From Granulicatella seriolae (lineage in GTDB: Bacteria; Bacillota; Bacilli; Lactobacillales; Aerococcaceae): DNA of 64,000 bases. The position numbers and the translations under genes were made by a program. The DNA lies in assembly GCF_024543085.1 (NCBI RefSeq), contig NZ_JANHNZ010000006.1, forward strand, positions 1 through 64,000. Direction: 5' to 3'. Below the pieces are notes generated by a model. The model was given only the letters and a program-made list of their open reading frames with translations, was not told the origin of the DNA and did not search any database. This document shows positions 1 to 8,336 of this stretch, piece by piece (the first letter of the stretch is position 1; every line of letters begins with the position of its first letter).

Positions 1-376
1 TACAATTAACGGTGCTTCTTTATAATCTATTGTTGATTGAAGCTCATAAAAGAGAGTATGGGACATTAAAATTTTCCATTGGTCTTGAATGTTTGGGTGG
101 TTAATCAACTAGCACTATGGGTATCTTATATATACGTTTCATCCCCGTCTCCTTTTCCCAAAACCGTTTTCATGACGCAACAACATTCCAGACATATTCC
201 AAACACATTCTATCATATAATTATTATAATGAGAAGTTAATCGACTGCTGAATTACACAAATTTTGGACACATTTATTTTTACTATTAACCTCTAGAGAG
301 ATCATCACTATTTGCGATTATTAATAAAGTGAACTACCATACTTTTTATAGCAAACTCTTAGTAGTCCGAGAGTAA
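1..376. other. Intergenic region without a convincing gene
   Basis: AT-rich stretch downstream of the rplL terminator. On the minus strand a good Shine-Dalgarno (AAGGAG) precedes an ATG near 147 that opens only 13 codons (MKRIYKIPIVLVD, stop). This may be the remnant of a decayed gene, but I see no continuation in other frames that I recognise. No repeat-family copy, tRNA or clear operator was seen. Confidence 0.5.
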
Positions 377-383
377 ACAAAAA

Positions 384-411
384 AACCCTAAGAACATAAG
401 TCCCTAGGGTT
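384..411 (-). terminator. Terminator after rplL
   Basis: Stem AACCCTA/TAGGGTT with a 14-base loop, followed on the minus strand by a run of T. It lies just past the rplL stop codon and ends the rplJ-rplL transcript. Confidence 0.85.
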
Positions 412-429
412 CAATCATCATCATTAGAA

Positions 430-798
430 TTATTTAAGAGTTACTGAAGCTCCAACTTCTTCTAATTGAGCTTTCAATGCTTCTGCATCGTCTTTGTTTA
501 AGCCAGCTTTAACGATTCCAGGTGCGCCATCAACTAAAGCTTTAGCTTCTTTCAAGCCAAGACCAGTTGCTTCACGAACAACTTTGATAACTTTAATTTT
601 TGAGTCGCCAGCAGAAGTTAATTCTACGTCGAAATCAGTTTTTTCTTCAGCTGCTTCAGCTGCGCCACCTGCTACTACTGCTACAGGAGCTGCTGCTGTT
701 ACGCCAAATTCTTCTTCGATTGCTTTTACTAATTCGTTTAATTCTAATACAGTTGCTTCTTTGATATCAGCAATGATTTGTTCTACGTTTAATGCCAT
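430..798 (-). CDS. rplL: 50S ribosomal protein L7/L12
   Basis: Ribosomal stalk protein that recruits and activates translation GTPases. The 122 residues give the usual three parts: an N-terminal dimerisation helix region (about 1-35), an Ala/Gly/Glu-rich hinge (about 36-55, [11 protein letters not shown]) and the conserved C-terminal domain with [15 protein letters not shown]. The start has a strong GGAGG seven or eight bases upstream. It follows rplJ by about 60 bases in the same transcript, the standard rplJL arrangement. No rpoB follows inside the window. Confidence 0.98.
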   Translation of the reverse strand: MALNVEQIIADIKEATVLELNELVKAIEEEFGVTAAAPVAVVAGGAAEAAEEKTDFDVELTSAGDSKIKVIKVVREATGLGLKEAKALVDGAPGIVKAGLNKDDAEALKAQLEEVGASVTLK

Positions 799-860
799 TT
801 TGTTTTTCCTCCATTTAAGGTAATTTTTTTGTTAGCTAGCTAGTAAATAGGAAAACCTGT

Positions 861-1361
861 TTATGCTGCTGTTTCTTTTTGATCTGCAACAGCTTTGAAA
901 GCCAATGCTGTATTGCGGACTGGTGCTTGTAGTACAGATAGTAACATAGATAGTAAGCCTTCGCGGTTTGGTAGTTTTGCAAGTTCTTCGATAGCTTCTT
1001 TTGAAGATACTTTGCCTTCAACCACACCTGCTTTAATTTCTAAAGCATCTGCTTTTTTGGCAAAATCTGCTAAGATTTTAGCTGGCGCTACTACATCTTC
1101 ATTACTGAATGCAACTGCAGATGGTCCTTTAAAAATGTCATCCATTCCTTCTAGGCCTGCTGCTTGTGCTGCACGTGACAAAATGCTGTTTTTTACAACG
1201 GCAAATTGAACGCCTGCTTCACGCAATTGGTTACGTAAGTCAGTTACTTGTTCAACCGTTAATCCTAGATAATCCACAACTACAACAGATGCTGCATTTT
1301 TGAATTGTTCAGTCACTAGATTAACTTGTTCTTGTTTCTTTGCAATGATTACTTCGCTCAT
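861..1361 (-). CDS. rplJ: 50S ribosomal protein L10
   Basis: Base of the ribosomal stalk; binds 23S rRNA and carries L7/L12 dimers. The product is about 166 residues when started at the ATG at 1361 ([13 protein letters not shown]). An in-frame GTG at 1373 is part of the AGGAGGTG ribosome binding site, so I rejected it as the start. The N-terminal half shows the conserved [20 protein letters not shown] pattern. It is preceded by an L10-type leader with an attenuator, so the pair rplJ-rplL is probably autoregulated by the L10(L12)4 complex. Confidence 0.97.
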   Translation of the reverse strand: MSEVIIAKKQEQVNLVTEQFKNAASVVVVDYLGLTVEQVTDLRNQLREAGVQFAVVKNSILSRAAQAAGLEGMDDIFKGPSAVAFSNEDVVAPAKILADFAKKADALEIKAGVVEGKVSSKEAIEELAKLPNREGLLSMLLSVLQAPVRNTALAFKAVADQKETAA

Positions 1362-1384
1362 TCCTTGATTCACCTCCTGATTAT

Positions 1385-1540
1385 TCGGTCATAGAGAATT
1401 TTTGTCTTAGCTTAGGCTAAAAAAGAAAATTCTCTATGTCGACACAGACATAGAGAATAAAAGTTAGACTTGTATCTCCCTCGGTAGGTTGATTAAGGCG
1501 CTAGCCCCCTACTGTCTTCGGTCGCATTTTCAACTAGGAC
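1385..1540 (-). promoter_or_regulatory. Ribosomal protein L10 leader with attenuator
   Basis: Long untranslated leader of rplJ. The segment at about 1490-1535 (minus strand: GACCGAAGACAGTAGGGGG, then CGCC, AATC and CCTACCGAGG) has the look of the known Firmicutes L10 leader, in which L10 binding stabilises a terminator. A perfect 12-bp stem (1430-1441 with 1448-1459, ATTCTCTATGTC/GACATAGAGAAT) is followed by a T-rich tract. A third copy of ATTCTCTATG at 1391-1400 could compete for pairing. The stem and T tract are seen; the binding of L10 is inferred from the family. Confidence 0.85.
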
Positions 1541-1542
1541 TA

Positions 1543-1571
1543 ATTGTACTGAATACTCTTAGTATAGTCAA
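1543..1571 (-). promoter_or_regulatory. Promoter of rplJ-rplL
   Basis: -35 TTGACT (1566-1571) and -10 TACAAT (1543-1548) separated by exactly 17 bases, immediately upstream of the L10 leader. Confidence 0.8.
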
Positions 1572-1582
1572 GTATTATTTTA

Positions 1583-2272
1583 TTATAGAGATGAAAGTTC
1601 TACTTTCACGCCAGGTCCAAATGTTGTTGTAACTGAAATGTTACGGATATATTGACCTTTAACTGTTGAAGGTTTTACACGTAATAGTGTTTCATGAATT
1701 GTTTTCATGTTTTCAACTAGTTTTTCATCTGAAAAAGATACTTTTCCGATTGGTACGTGGATGTTTCCAACACGGTCAACACGGTAAGTTACTTTACCAG
1801 CTTTGATTTCTTCGATAGCTTTGGTTACGTCCATAGTAACTGTACCTGTTTTAGGGTTTGGCATTAAGCCTTTAGGTCCTAAGACACGTCCTAGACGACC
1901 AACTTCACCCATCATGTCAGGTGTTGCTACGATAACGTCAAAGTCAAACCAGCCACCTTGGATTTTTTGAGCTAATTCTGAATCGCCAACATAGTCTGCT
2001 CCTGCAGCTTCTGCTTCTTTAGCTTTTTCACCTTTAGCAAATACCAATACACGTTGCGTTTTACCAGTACCATTTGGTAGGACTACTGCTCCACGTAATT
2101 GTTGGTCAGCTTTCTTAGGGTCTACTCCTAAACGGTATGCAACTTCTACAGATGCATCGAATTTTGCGAAGTCTGTTTCTTTTGCTAATGCAATTGCTTC
2201 AGCAACTGGATATGCTTTAGTTGAATCAACTTTTTTAGCGGCTTCTAAATATTGTTTACTTTTCTTTGCCAT
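1583..2272 (-). CDS. rplA: 50S ribosomal protein L1
   Basis: Binds the mobile L1 stalk of 23S rRNA and helps release deacylated tRNA; in many bacteria it also represses its own mRNA. The 229 residues match the usual length and carry the signature [12 protein letters not shown] and [12 protein letters not shown]. Strong GGAGG ribosome binding site. It lies about 105 bases downstream of rplK, and the gap has a hairpin and a GTGGGAGG motif (see separate entry). Confidence 0.98.
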   Translation of the reverse strand: MAKKSKQYLEAAKKVDSTKAYPVAEAIALAKETDFAKFDASVEVAYRLGVDPKKADQQLRGAVVLPNGTGKTQRVLVFAKGEKAKEAEAAGADYVGDSELAQKIQGGWFDFDVIVATPDMMGEVGRLGRVLGPKGLMPNPKTGTVTMDVTKAIEEIKAGKVTYRVDRVGNIHVPIGKVSFSDEKLVENMKTIHETLLRVKPSTVKGQYIRNISVTTTFGPGVKVELSSL

Positions 2273-2303
2273 AATAATTTCCTCCTATTGTGTGGTTTTA
2301 GCG

Positions 2304-2375
2304 GTTCTACCTCCCACTGAAGTCCATAGAGCGGATACTCTTTTCTAGAACGGACTTCTCTGGAAGCTGCCTTGG
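2304..2375 (-). promoter_or_regulatory. Structured rplK-rplA spacer with GTGGGAGG motif
   Basis: On the minus strand the spacer contains AGAGAAGTCCGTTC and a complementary segment ATGGACTTC ending in AGTGGGAGG, giving a hairpin next to a purine-rich bulge. The same GTGGGAGG occurs upstream of rplK at about 2859-2866. L1 is known to regulate rplK-rplA mRNA through a site that imitates its rRNA site, so these are candidate L1 sites; that is inference. Confidence 0.4.
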
Positions 2376-2378
2376 TTT

Positions 2379-2804
2379 TTAGCCTTCGATAACAAATCCC
2401 ATTGAACGGGCTGTACCTTCGACCATGCGCATAGCAGCTTCTACGTCTGCTGCATTCAAATCTGGTGCTTTTAATTCAGCGATTTCTTGTACTTGTTGAC
2501 GAGTTACGGTTGCAACTTTTTTCTTGTTAGGTTCGCCTGAACCTTTTTCAACTTTAGCAGCTTTTTTCAACAATACTGCTGCTGGTGGTGTTTTTGTGAT
2601 GAAATCGAATGAACGATCTTCATAAACAGAGATTACTACTGGGATGATTAATCCAGCTTGGTCTGCTGTACGAGCGTTAAACTCTTTCGTAAAACCCATG
2701 ATGTTGATTTGAGCTTGACCTAATGCAGGTCCAACTGGTGGTGCAGGAGTTGCTTTACCTGCTGGGATTTGTAACTTTACAATTTTTACAACTTTTTTAG
2801 CCAC
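2379..2804 (-). CDS. rplK: 50S ribosomal protein L11
   Basis: Part of the GTPase-associated centre of the large subunit. The 141-residue protein has the N-terminal [17 protein letters not shown] loop and the C-terminal [12 protein letters not shown]. The start is a GTG eight bases after AAGGAGG. An ATG inside that spacer (ATG TCT CGT GGC TAA) is out of frame and would encode only four residues, so I chose GTG. Precedes rplA on the same strand. Confidence 0.97.
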   Translation of the reverse strand: MAKKVVKIVKLQIPAGKATPAPPVGPALGQAQINIMGFTKEFNARTADQAGLIIPVVISVYEDRSFDFITKTPPAAVLLKKAAKVEKGSGEPNKKKVATVTRQQVQEIAELKAPDLNAADVEAAMRMVEGTARSMGFVIEG

Positions 2805-2854
2805 GAGACATACCTCCTTGATTGTTCCGCGCGTGGTTTAATGGAGATGAAGAT

Positions 2855-2872
2855 TTCTCCTCCCACTTTGTT
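2855..2872 (-). promoter_or_regulatory. GTGGGAGG motif in the rplK leader
   Basis: The minus strand reads CAAAGTGGGAGGAGAAAT about 55 bases before the rplK start, next to pairing segments GAGAAAT and ATCTCC. It matches the motif in the rplK-rplA gap and is a candidate L1 autoregulatory site. Confidence 0.35.
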
Positions 2873-2935
2873 ACTGTGCCTATTAAGCACCATGACAGTT
2901 TACCAGAATTCTATCTGGACTGCAAGTGATTTTTA

Positions 2936-3496
2936 TTAATAAGTATCGTCTTCTTTAACTTGGATGAAATCTAGCTCAGCAATAGTTTCACGACCAAACA
3001 TTTCAATGATAACTTTTAGTTTTTGTTTCTCTTGGTCCACTTCGCTGACCTTACCAGACATGCCATCAAAGGCACCTTCTGTGATAATAACGTAGTCGCC
3101 AACTTCTACATGAATGTCAGAAACCACTTTTTCTTGAACGCCCATGCGTTTTAAAATGACTTCAATTTCTTCTGGTAATAATGGCGATGGTTTTGAACCA
3201 GCTCCATGAGATCCAATAAAACCTGTTACACCAGGTGTGTTACGAACAATGTACCATGCTTGGTCTGACATAATCATCTCAATCAAGACATATCCTGGGA
3301 ATGTTTTATGCACGGCTGTTTTTGACTTGCCGTCCTTTACTTCGACTTCCTCTTCTTCTGGCACGATGACACGAAAAATATTATCTTCCATCCCCATGCT
3401 GACTACCCGTGATTCAATATTGGTCTTAACTTTGTTCTCATAACCTGAATAGGTGTGTAAAACATACCATTGTTTGCCATAATCTGCTGAATCCAT
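2936..3496 (-). CDS. nusG: Transcription termination/antitermination factor NusG
   Basis: General elongation factor that binds RNA polymerase. The 186 residues include the NGN domain (about 8-120, with WYVLHTYSGYENKVK and FPGYVLIEM) and a C-terminal KOW domain (about 130-180, VGDYVIITEGAFDGMSGKV). The start ATG follows GGAGG. It is downstream of secE, the usual secE-nusG arrangement, but a hairpin with a T tract lies between them. Confidence 0.98.
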   Translation of the reverse strand: MDSADYGKQWYVLHTYSGYENKVKTNIESRVVSMGMEDNIFRVIVPEEEEVEVKDGKSKTAVHKTFPGYVLIEMIMSDQAWYIVRNTPGVTGFIGSHGAGSKPSPLLPEEIEVILKRMGVQEKVVSDIHVEVGDYVIITEGAFDGMSGKVSEVDQEKQKLKVIIEMFGRETIAELDFIQVKEDDTY

Positions 3497-3552
3497 TTGC
3501 TTCCTCCTTCAATATATTTTGACTTACTCCTCTGTACATTACGCCATAATAA

Positions 3553-3577
3553 AAAACCTTCCAATGAGAAAGGTTTT
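3553..3577 (-). terminator. Hairpin between secE and nusG
   Basis: Stem AAAACCTT/AAGGTTTT with a nine-base loop and T-rich 3' flank on the minus strand. It may give partial termination, so nusG would be transcribed at a lower rate or from its own promoter. Confidence 0.6.
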
Positions 3578-3621
3578 CTTTTATTGATTTCAGTATACCA
3601 CCATAGTCTTTAAATGACTAT

Positions 3622-3792
3622 CTATTTTAATAAGGTATTTACCAAAGCGCCAATTCCATAGTCAACAGCTGCAAAGAAAATCACGGATACAATCACCGTA
3701 GCAACTACAGTTGTTGTATAGCGGTTTACTTCTTTACCAGTTGGCCAAGTGACAAGTTTCATTTCTTCTACTACACTAGCTAAAAATTTCAT
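3622..3792 (-). CDS. secE: Preprotein translocase subunit SecE
   Basis: Small essential subunit of the SecYEG channel. My translation gives 56 residues: MKFLASVVEEMKLVTWPTGK, then a linker and one membrane span (about 29-50) ending in LVNTLLK. The amphipathic helix with EEMKLVTWPT is diagnostic for bacterial SecE. It lies between rpmG and nusG, the conserved order. Confidence 0.95.
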   Translation of the reverse strand: MKFLASVVEEMKLVTWPTGKEVNRYTTTVVATVIVSVIFFAAVDYGIGALVNTLLK

Positions 3793-3816
3793 TCTATAAA
3801 TCTCCTTGCTTTTTCT

Positions 3817-3969
3817 TTATTTGGTTTCACGATGTAGGGTCATTTTCCCGCAATATTTACAAAACTTTTTTAATTCTAAGCGTTCAACGCGTTGGTGTTG
3901 TCCTAAGGTGATAGTGTAGTTCCGTGAACCACAAGTTGAACAGGCTAACGCTGCTTTTTTTTGAGCCAT
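3817..3969 (-). CDS. rpmG: 50S ribosomal protein L33
   Basis: Translation gives 50 residues with two CxxC pairs (C10/C13 and C37/C40: CSTC and CKYC), the zinc-binding form of L33. The start is [14 protein letters not shown]. First gene of the rpmG-secE-nusG unit, with a good promoter upstream at 4019-4047. Zinc-binding L33 is often paired with a zinc-free paralogue elsewhere; none is visible in this window. Confidence 0.93.
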   Translation of the reverse strand: MAQKKAALACSTCGSRNYTITLGQHQRVERLELKKFCKYCGKMTLHRETK

Positions 3970-4018
3970 TTTTCCACTACTTTCTATTTACTGACGATTT
4001 TCATTCTATACATATTTC

Positions 4019-4047
4019 ATCATAGAGATTTAAGCGTCTCTTGTCAA
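4019..4047 (-). promoter_or_regulatory. Promoter of rpmG-secE-nusG
   Basis: Perfect -35 TTGACA (4042-4047) and -10 TATGAT (4019-4024) with a 17-base spacer, about 50 bases before the rpmG start. Confidence 0.85.
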
Positions 4048-4084
4048 CAGTTTCTAGTAAATCAATTTATTTACGAGCTAAATA

Positions 4085-4343
4085 GAGGCTAGGTAAAAAG
4101 ACCGGTATATTATGCTAACTTAACAAAAGAGACTCCCGATGGGGTTGTCAGAAATCACGGTGCAAAGCATAGCTGACGCACAGTAGCTGTTTCGGCTTCA
4201 GCCGATTACAGATACGTAGGCAGCTAAGCCGTGAGACCAAGGCTCACGGCGGTGCCACCGTTTTGATTTCTGACAACCCCATCGGGAGTCTCTTTTGTGA
4301 TTTAGAAATAGATTTTATTGATACGCCTTTTTACCCAGTCCCT
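4085..4343. repeat. Palindromic repeat copy A (complete)
   Basis: Outer ends GAGGCTAGGTAAAAAG (4085-) and CTTTTTACCCAGTCC (to 4342). Inner arms 4123-4157 and 4264-4298 are a perfect 35-bp inverted repeat (ACAAAAGAGACTCCCGATGG...). The core between them carries CATAGCTGACGCACAGT, the apical hairpin TTCGGCTTCAGCCGA, CAGCTAAG and GTGAGACCAAGGCTCAC. It lies directly after the dmkA stop codon, so the arms could act as a strong terminator in either direction. Confidence 0.95.
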
Positions 4344-4344
4344 A

Positions 4345-5292
4345 TTAGCCTTTGCCTATCACAGTCGCTACTAGTAATAAAATAATCTGCAAACTATGAA
4401 GTAAGACAAGGTTTTTAATGGCTAAAACGAAGGTGGTCGACTTTTCTTGTTTGGCTTGGAAGGTTTTGATGTTTTTTTGTATCATTGGGAAAAGTAACCA
4501 TGTTGCTAACATGAGCCATGGACTAATTCTTAACAAGACTGCCAAGGTAATGGCTAGAAAGGCCGTATAATAAAGCCATTGATAGAGTAACAAAGCTCTT
4601 TCTTTAGTAATGTAGTAAACCAAAGTATAGCGATGATTACTAATATCTGTTTCTAAATCGCAAATATTGTTGCTGAGCATAATATTGGCAATGGTGCAGA
4701 CCAAAGGCAGAGCCTGTAGAAATACCTTAGCCAGAAAAACAAGGTCAACCGCACCTGTCAGAATGCCGTTATGGTAAAAAATAGCGGCCGTTGTTTCAAT
4801 TGGAACATTAATATAGACCATAATCCCAAAGATACCCAATCCCATAGTAAAGCCAGATAAAATCTCTCCTAAAGGCATTCTTGAAATTGGAATAGGTCCG
4901 AATGTATAAAAGAGACCGATAAAAAAGCAAGCAAGTCCTACTAGTAAGAGCAAGAGATTAGTACGATAAACTAAAACTAGCCCAATCAAAGCAGATAAAG
5001 TTACCATTCCAATTAAAATAGAGAAAGCTAATCTAACAGAAATTCCATCTCGCCCTAAAACGTTCTCTTCCTTTTTGTAGGTAAGGTTTTTAGCCTTGAT
5101 ATAATCCATGGTGTTGTTCATAACTGTTGTTGCCATATCAAAACTCAGCATAGCAACAAAAAATAAGCCAGTATTAATCCAATTGAAGGATTGATAATAG
5201 TAAGCACAGTAAGCTAGAGCCACTAAAAAAGGAAACAGACTAGCGATCTTGGTTTTGATTTCTACTAATTCTAAAAATGATGATAAAGTCAT
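4345..5292 (-). CDS. dmkA: UbiA-family DHNA prenyltransferase (DmkA/MenA-like)
   Basis: Integral membrane enzyme of 315 residues that attaches a polyprenyl chain to 1,4-dihydroxy-2-naphthoate to make demethylmenaquinone. The first Asp-rich motif is NNTMDYIKAKN (59-69); the second, CDLETDISNHRY, lies near residue 210. Eight or so hydrophobic spans follow the UbiA pattern. It is the last gene of the EET block and 19 bases after fmnB. In Listeria the EET locus has its own prenyltransferase separate from respiratory MenA; this gene most likely plays that part. The exact quinone cannot be read from sequence. Confidence 0.88.
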   Translation of the reverse strand: MTLSSFLELVEIKTKIASLFPFLVALAYCAYYYQSFNWINTGLFFVAMLSFDMATTVMNNTMDYIKAKNLTYKKEENVLGRDGISVRLAFSILIGMVTLSALIGLVLVYRTNLLLLLVGLACFFIGLFYTFGPIPISRMPLGEILSGFTMGLGIFGIMVYINVPIETTAAIFYHNGILTGAVDLVFLAKVFLQALPLVCTIANIMLSNNICDLETDISNHRYTLVYYITKERALLLYQWLYYTAFLAITLAVLLRISPWLMLATWLLFPMIQKNIKTFQAKQEKSTTFVLAIKNLVLLHSLQIILLLVATVIGKG

Positions 5293-5311
5293 AAGATAAA
5301 ACTCCTGATTT

Positions 5312-6373
5312 TTAATTTTTTAAGGTGAAAGCATCATTCGTTAAGGTAAAGGTATCCTTGATGTCATCAGTCAAATAAACACCATTTTCTTTGGTAACGA
5401 TAATACCAGATACATTGCTTTCTTTATTGAGATAGGCTAAGCCAGCTTCTAATCCTAGAGAAAAAACTGTTGTTGATAGAGCATCCCCTCTGGTTGAATT
5501 ATTGACAATAATGGAAACTCCTGCAATATCGTTATCATAAGGGTACCCCGTTTTGGGATTCAGTATGTGATGGTAGGTTTTGCCATCCACTTCTAGATAG
5601 CGCTCATAGATACCTGAAGTAACTAAGCTCATATCTTTTTCAAGGATAGCTCCTATAGTTGTCCCTCTCACTTGGAAAGGGTCTTGAATACCAACGTTCC
5701 AAGCAACACCATCCCTAGCAGGCGAACCGCCCATAACCACAATATTTCCACCTAAGTCAATCACTGCGGTTGAGATATTGTTTTCCTTAAACAAGGCCCA
5801 AATCTTATCAGCAATATAACCTTTAGCAATCCCACCAAGGTCAAGCTTCATCCCTTTTACTGGTAGATAAACCGTAGAGTCTACCTCATTGACTTCTACC
5901 TTAGAGTAGTCTACCAAAGGCAAGGTTTGGTCAATCTCTTCTTGAGATGGCTTTCTTGCATCATCGAATCCTATTCGCCATAAATTCACCAAAGGTCCTA
6001 CTGTAATATCAAAACTCCCTTGAGACTCTTTGCTATAGAGCAGACCATCTTGGATTAATTGGAAAATCTCTGGACTAACCTTAACTGGCGCTATGCCTGA
6101 AGAATCATTGACCTGATCAACTTCAGAGCCAGCTTGATTAACAGTAATTCTCGCTTCTAAGTCCTTAACCATCTGAAAGGCTTGATCAATAATTTCTTCT
6201 GTATCTTCATGATATACCTGTAAAGAAATAACCGTTCCTAAAAGAAATTCTGTCTTTTTAACTGGGCTTAAGATGACCTTTCTTTCCGAACTGGCACGAT
6301 TGCCACACGCTGTCAAAAGGAAGCCTAGTAGTACTGTTACTACCAACATACTGATGAGCTTTGTTTTTTTCAT
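5312..6373 (-). CDS. fmnB: FAD:protein FMN transferase, lipoprotein (ApbE/FmnB)
   Basis: Mg-dependent enzyme that moves FMN from FAD to a Thr of extracellular flavoproteins. The 353-residue protein has a lipoprotein signal with cysteine at 23 (LLTAC), so it acts outside the membrane. ApbE motifs seen are KLDLGGIAKGYIADK, HHILNPKTGYP and GDALSTTVFSLG. It is encoded next to pplA, its presumed substrate. Its promoter is separate from pplA because a terminator lies between the two genes; it is probably co-transcribed with dmkA, 19 bases downstream. Confidence 0.94.
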   Translation of the reverse strand: MKKTKLISMLVVTVLLGFLLTACGNRASSERKVILSPVKKTEFLLGTVISLQVYHEDTEEIIDQAFQMVKDLEARITVNQAGSEVDQVNDSSGIAPVKVSPEIFQLIQDGLLYSKESQGSFDITVGPLVNLWRIGFDDARKPSQEEIDQTLPLVDYSKVEVNEVDSTVYLPVKGMKLDLGGIAKGYIADKIWALFKENNISTAVIDLGGNIVVMGGSPARDGVAWNVGIQDPFQVRGTTIGAILEKDMSLVTSGIYERYLEVDGKTYHHILNPKTGYPYDNDIAGVSIIVNNSTRGDALSTTVFSLGLEAGLAYLNKESNVSGIIVTKENGVYLTDDIKDTFTLTNDAFTLKN

Positions 6374-6429
6374 AGTCTAACTCCTTAAACGTTTTGTCGT
6401 CTACCAGTATAATCAATTTCCATAAAAAA

Positions 6430-6460
6430 GAACAGACTAAGTTCAACACTCAGTCTGTTC
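6430..6460 (-). terminator. Terminator after pplA
   Basis: Stem GAACAGACT/AGTCTGTTC with a 13-base loop, then six T on the minus strand. It makes pplA a single-gene transcript, allowing its level to be higher than that of fmnB. Confidence 0.88.
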
Positions 6461-6484
6461 GCTATAAAATATTTAAATCAAAGA

Positions 6485-7036
6485 TTATTCAGCTGGTACT
6501 TCAACTTTGATAGTTGTTGTATCGCCTTTTTTAGCTGCTTCAATTAATTTTTCAGCGTATTCAACAAATGATTCGTGAGAATGAGTTGCTCCAGTTACTA
6601 CTTCTACTTTAGCTGGGTCTTGTGAAGTTACAAGGCCTTCGTTGTAAGCTTTGAAGTATTGTTCTGGTCCAACGCCGTTTGTTTTAGCTGCCATGCTTTC
6701 TTGGTAAGCTTTGTCAGCTGATTTGCGTTCACCTTTATCGTTGAAGTTATCGTAGTCAGATTCAGTAATCTTACCATCTTTAACGGTGATAACAAATTTA
6801 GTTGCCCAACCACGTTTGTCAGCGTTTGTTTCTAATGTGTATGTTCCGTCTACTAATTTGTCAGTTGTTGCTTCTGTGCTTGTTGAAGTTGCTTCTGATG
6901 ATGAAGATGCTACTTCTGAAGTTGACGCTGCTTCTGATGAAGATGAAGCTTTGTCAGCACCGTTTCCACACGCTACTAAAACAAATGTTGAAGCTAAAAG
7001 AACTGTTGCTACAGATAATTTTTTCTTTAATTCCAT
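6485..7036 (-). CDS. pplA: FMN-binding lipoprotein of extracellular electron transfer (PplA-like)
   Basis: Surface lipoprotein that carries covalent FMN and passes electrons to extracellular acceptors. With the ATG at 7036 it is 183 residues. Signal peptide with lipobox LVAC (cysteine 23), a Ser/Thr/Glu-rich linker (about 27-60), then one FMN-binding domain starting DGTYTLETNADKRGW and ending with VVTGATHSHESF. The Thr in TGAT is the expected flavinylation site. Listeria PplA has two such domains, while this protein has one. An upstream in-frame ATG at 7096 would spoil the signal peptide and was rejected. Confidence 0.9.
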   Translation of the reverse strand: MELKKKLSVATVLLASTFVLVACGNGADKASSSSEAASTSEVASSSSEATSTSTEATTDKLVDGTYTLETNADKRGWATKFVITVKDGKITESDYDNFNDKGERKSADKAYQESMAAKTNGVGPEQYFKAYNEGLVTSQDPAKVEVVTGATHSHESFVEYAEKLIEAAKKGDTTTIKVEVPAE

Positions 7037-7073
7037 TATTATACCCATCCTTCTATTTTTTTTGAGACAAGTC

Positions 7074-7125
7074 TCATATAATTTTTTCACATACATATCA
7101 TACCTATTTCTAGCTCATTTGTCTA
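7074..7125 (-). promoter_or_regulatory. pplA promoter with possible redox operator
   Basis: -35 TAGACA (7120-7125) and -10 TATGAT (7097-7102), 17 bases apart. Just after the -10 is ATGTGAAAAAATTATATGA (7074-7092 on the minus strand), which shares its ATGTGAAA start with a site at the same place in the ndh2 promoter. It resembles a Rex-type box in only 13 of 19 positions, so the regulator is uncertain. A short dyad TGAGAC/GTCTCA lies in the leader. Confidence 0.55.
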
Positions 7126-7242
7126 GCCTTTTTGTGAAATAAAACAAAAGTTTTTGAGAGATGAATACTTCTTTAAAAAGTCTATTTATCCCTTTTTGTT
7201 CTATAATAAGTTCTAGTCTCTATGAATCTTTGTGAAAAATCC

Positions 7243-8229
7243 TTAAAATTTCCGTTCTAACAATTGCTTGGTTAGTTGTGCCAATTGGTCACGACTTGTA
7301 CATGGTGGCAGCTCTTCTATTTGGTTGAGTGCTTTTTTGGTATACAACTCAGCTAGAGATTTAGCTTTTTCAACGCCACCGTGTTTTATGACTAATTTTT
7401 GTACTTTTAACAAGTCTTTGTCGCTAAGACTAGCTTTCTTTTCTAACAATTTGATAAGCGGGCCAGGCTGACTTTGTAAAGCGTATATCAGAGGCGCCGA
7501 ATAGACCCCTTGTCGCACATCTTCTAGAACTGGTTTACCTAGATTTTGGCTAGATTCAGTGTAGTCCAAGATATCGTCTAATAATTGAAAGGCCATACCA
7601 ATATTGTAACCAATCCGCTTAGAACGAATAGCAATACCCTTTGTTTCTTTGGGGTCTGCGTAGTAAGCTCCAGAATAACAACTTAGAGAAAACAACTCGG
7701 CCGTCTTCCCCTCAATCTGGTTAAGGTAATCTTGGATAGATATATCTATCCCATACCGGCGTTTCATCTGCATTAGTTCACCATCAACAACCTTTTCCAT
7801 GCCATTGACCGGACGTTTAATCCCCGTCAAATCATCGACATAGTCTGCCAAGAGGTTATAGCAAACTGTCAAAAGATAATCCCCAGCATAGATAGCTACC
7901 CGATTGCCAAATTGTGCATTCAAAGTCGCATGTCCTCGCCTTGAATCTGAGTCATCAATGACATCATCATGCATTAAAGTTGCCAGATGAAGAAACTCTA
8001 GCGATGCCGTAATAGCATAAACTTTTTTTAAGTCTCTTTCTTCTTGAAAACCAGAAAAGAGCAAGGAAAAGGCTGGTCGCAACATTTTTCCTCCGTCTTC
8101 TATCATGGTTATGATGGCTTGTTTCACATCACTATTGGACAATTGGATAGCATCAAGCATAATCTGCTTGACCGCTTCTAATTCACTTTTTAATTGAGGG
8201 TAATCATCCCACATTACATGAACAGACAC
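7243..8229 (-). CDS. dmkB: Polyprenyl diphosphate synthase (DmkB-like)
   Basis: Trans-isoprenyl diphosphate synthase of 328 residues that builds the quinone side chain from isopentenyl diphosphate. Both Asp-rich motifs are present: DDVID (88-92) and DDILD (218-222). The start is GTG with AAGGAG nine bases upstream; an ATG five codons later is possible but has no better site. Its place between ndh2 and pplA, with dmkA near by, indicates that it supplies the prenyl chain for the EET demethylmenaquinone pool. Confidence 0.9.
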   Translation of the reverse strand: MSVHVMWDDYPQLKSELEAVKQIMLDAIQLSNSDVKQAIITMIEDGGKMLRPAFSLLFSGFQEERDLKKVYAITASLEFLHLATLMHDDVIDDSDSRRGHATLNAQFGNRVAIYAGDYLLTVCYNLLADYVDDLTGIKRPVNGMEKVVDGELMQMKRRYGIDISIQDYLNQIEGKTAELFSLSCYSGAYYADPKETKGIAIRSKRIGYNIGMAFQLLDDILDYTESSQNLGKPVLEDVRQGVYSAPLIYALQSQPGPLIKLLEKKASLSDKDLLKVQKLVIKHGGVEKAKSLAELYTKKALNQIEELPPCTSRDQLAQLTKQLLERKF

Positions 8230-8301
8230 TAGATTTACTCCTTTATATTTCTTGAATGGGAAACTCTTTGAATTGTTGCCTAAACATAATTTGTTGAAAA
8301 A

Positions 8302-8324
8302 AAGGTGACAACGAGTGCCACCTT
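8302..8324 (-). terminator. Terminator after ndh2
   Basis: Stem AAGGTG/CACCTT followed by seven T on the minus strand, between ndh2 and dmkB. The stem is short (6 bp), so read-through into dmkB is possible. Confidence 0.65.
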
Positions 8325-8336
8325 CATCATAATTGT

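Noticed and set aside
836-1209. Open frames on both strands across rplJ
   Set aside because: They overlap a clear ribosomal protein gene, have no ribosome binding site and show no known domain.
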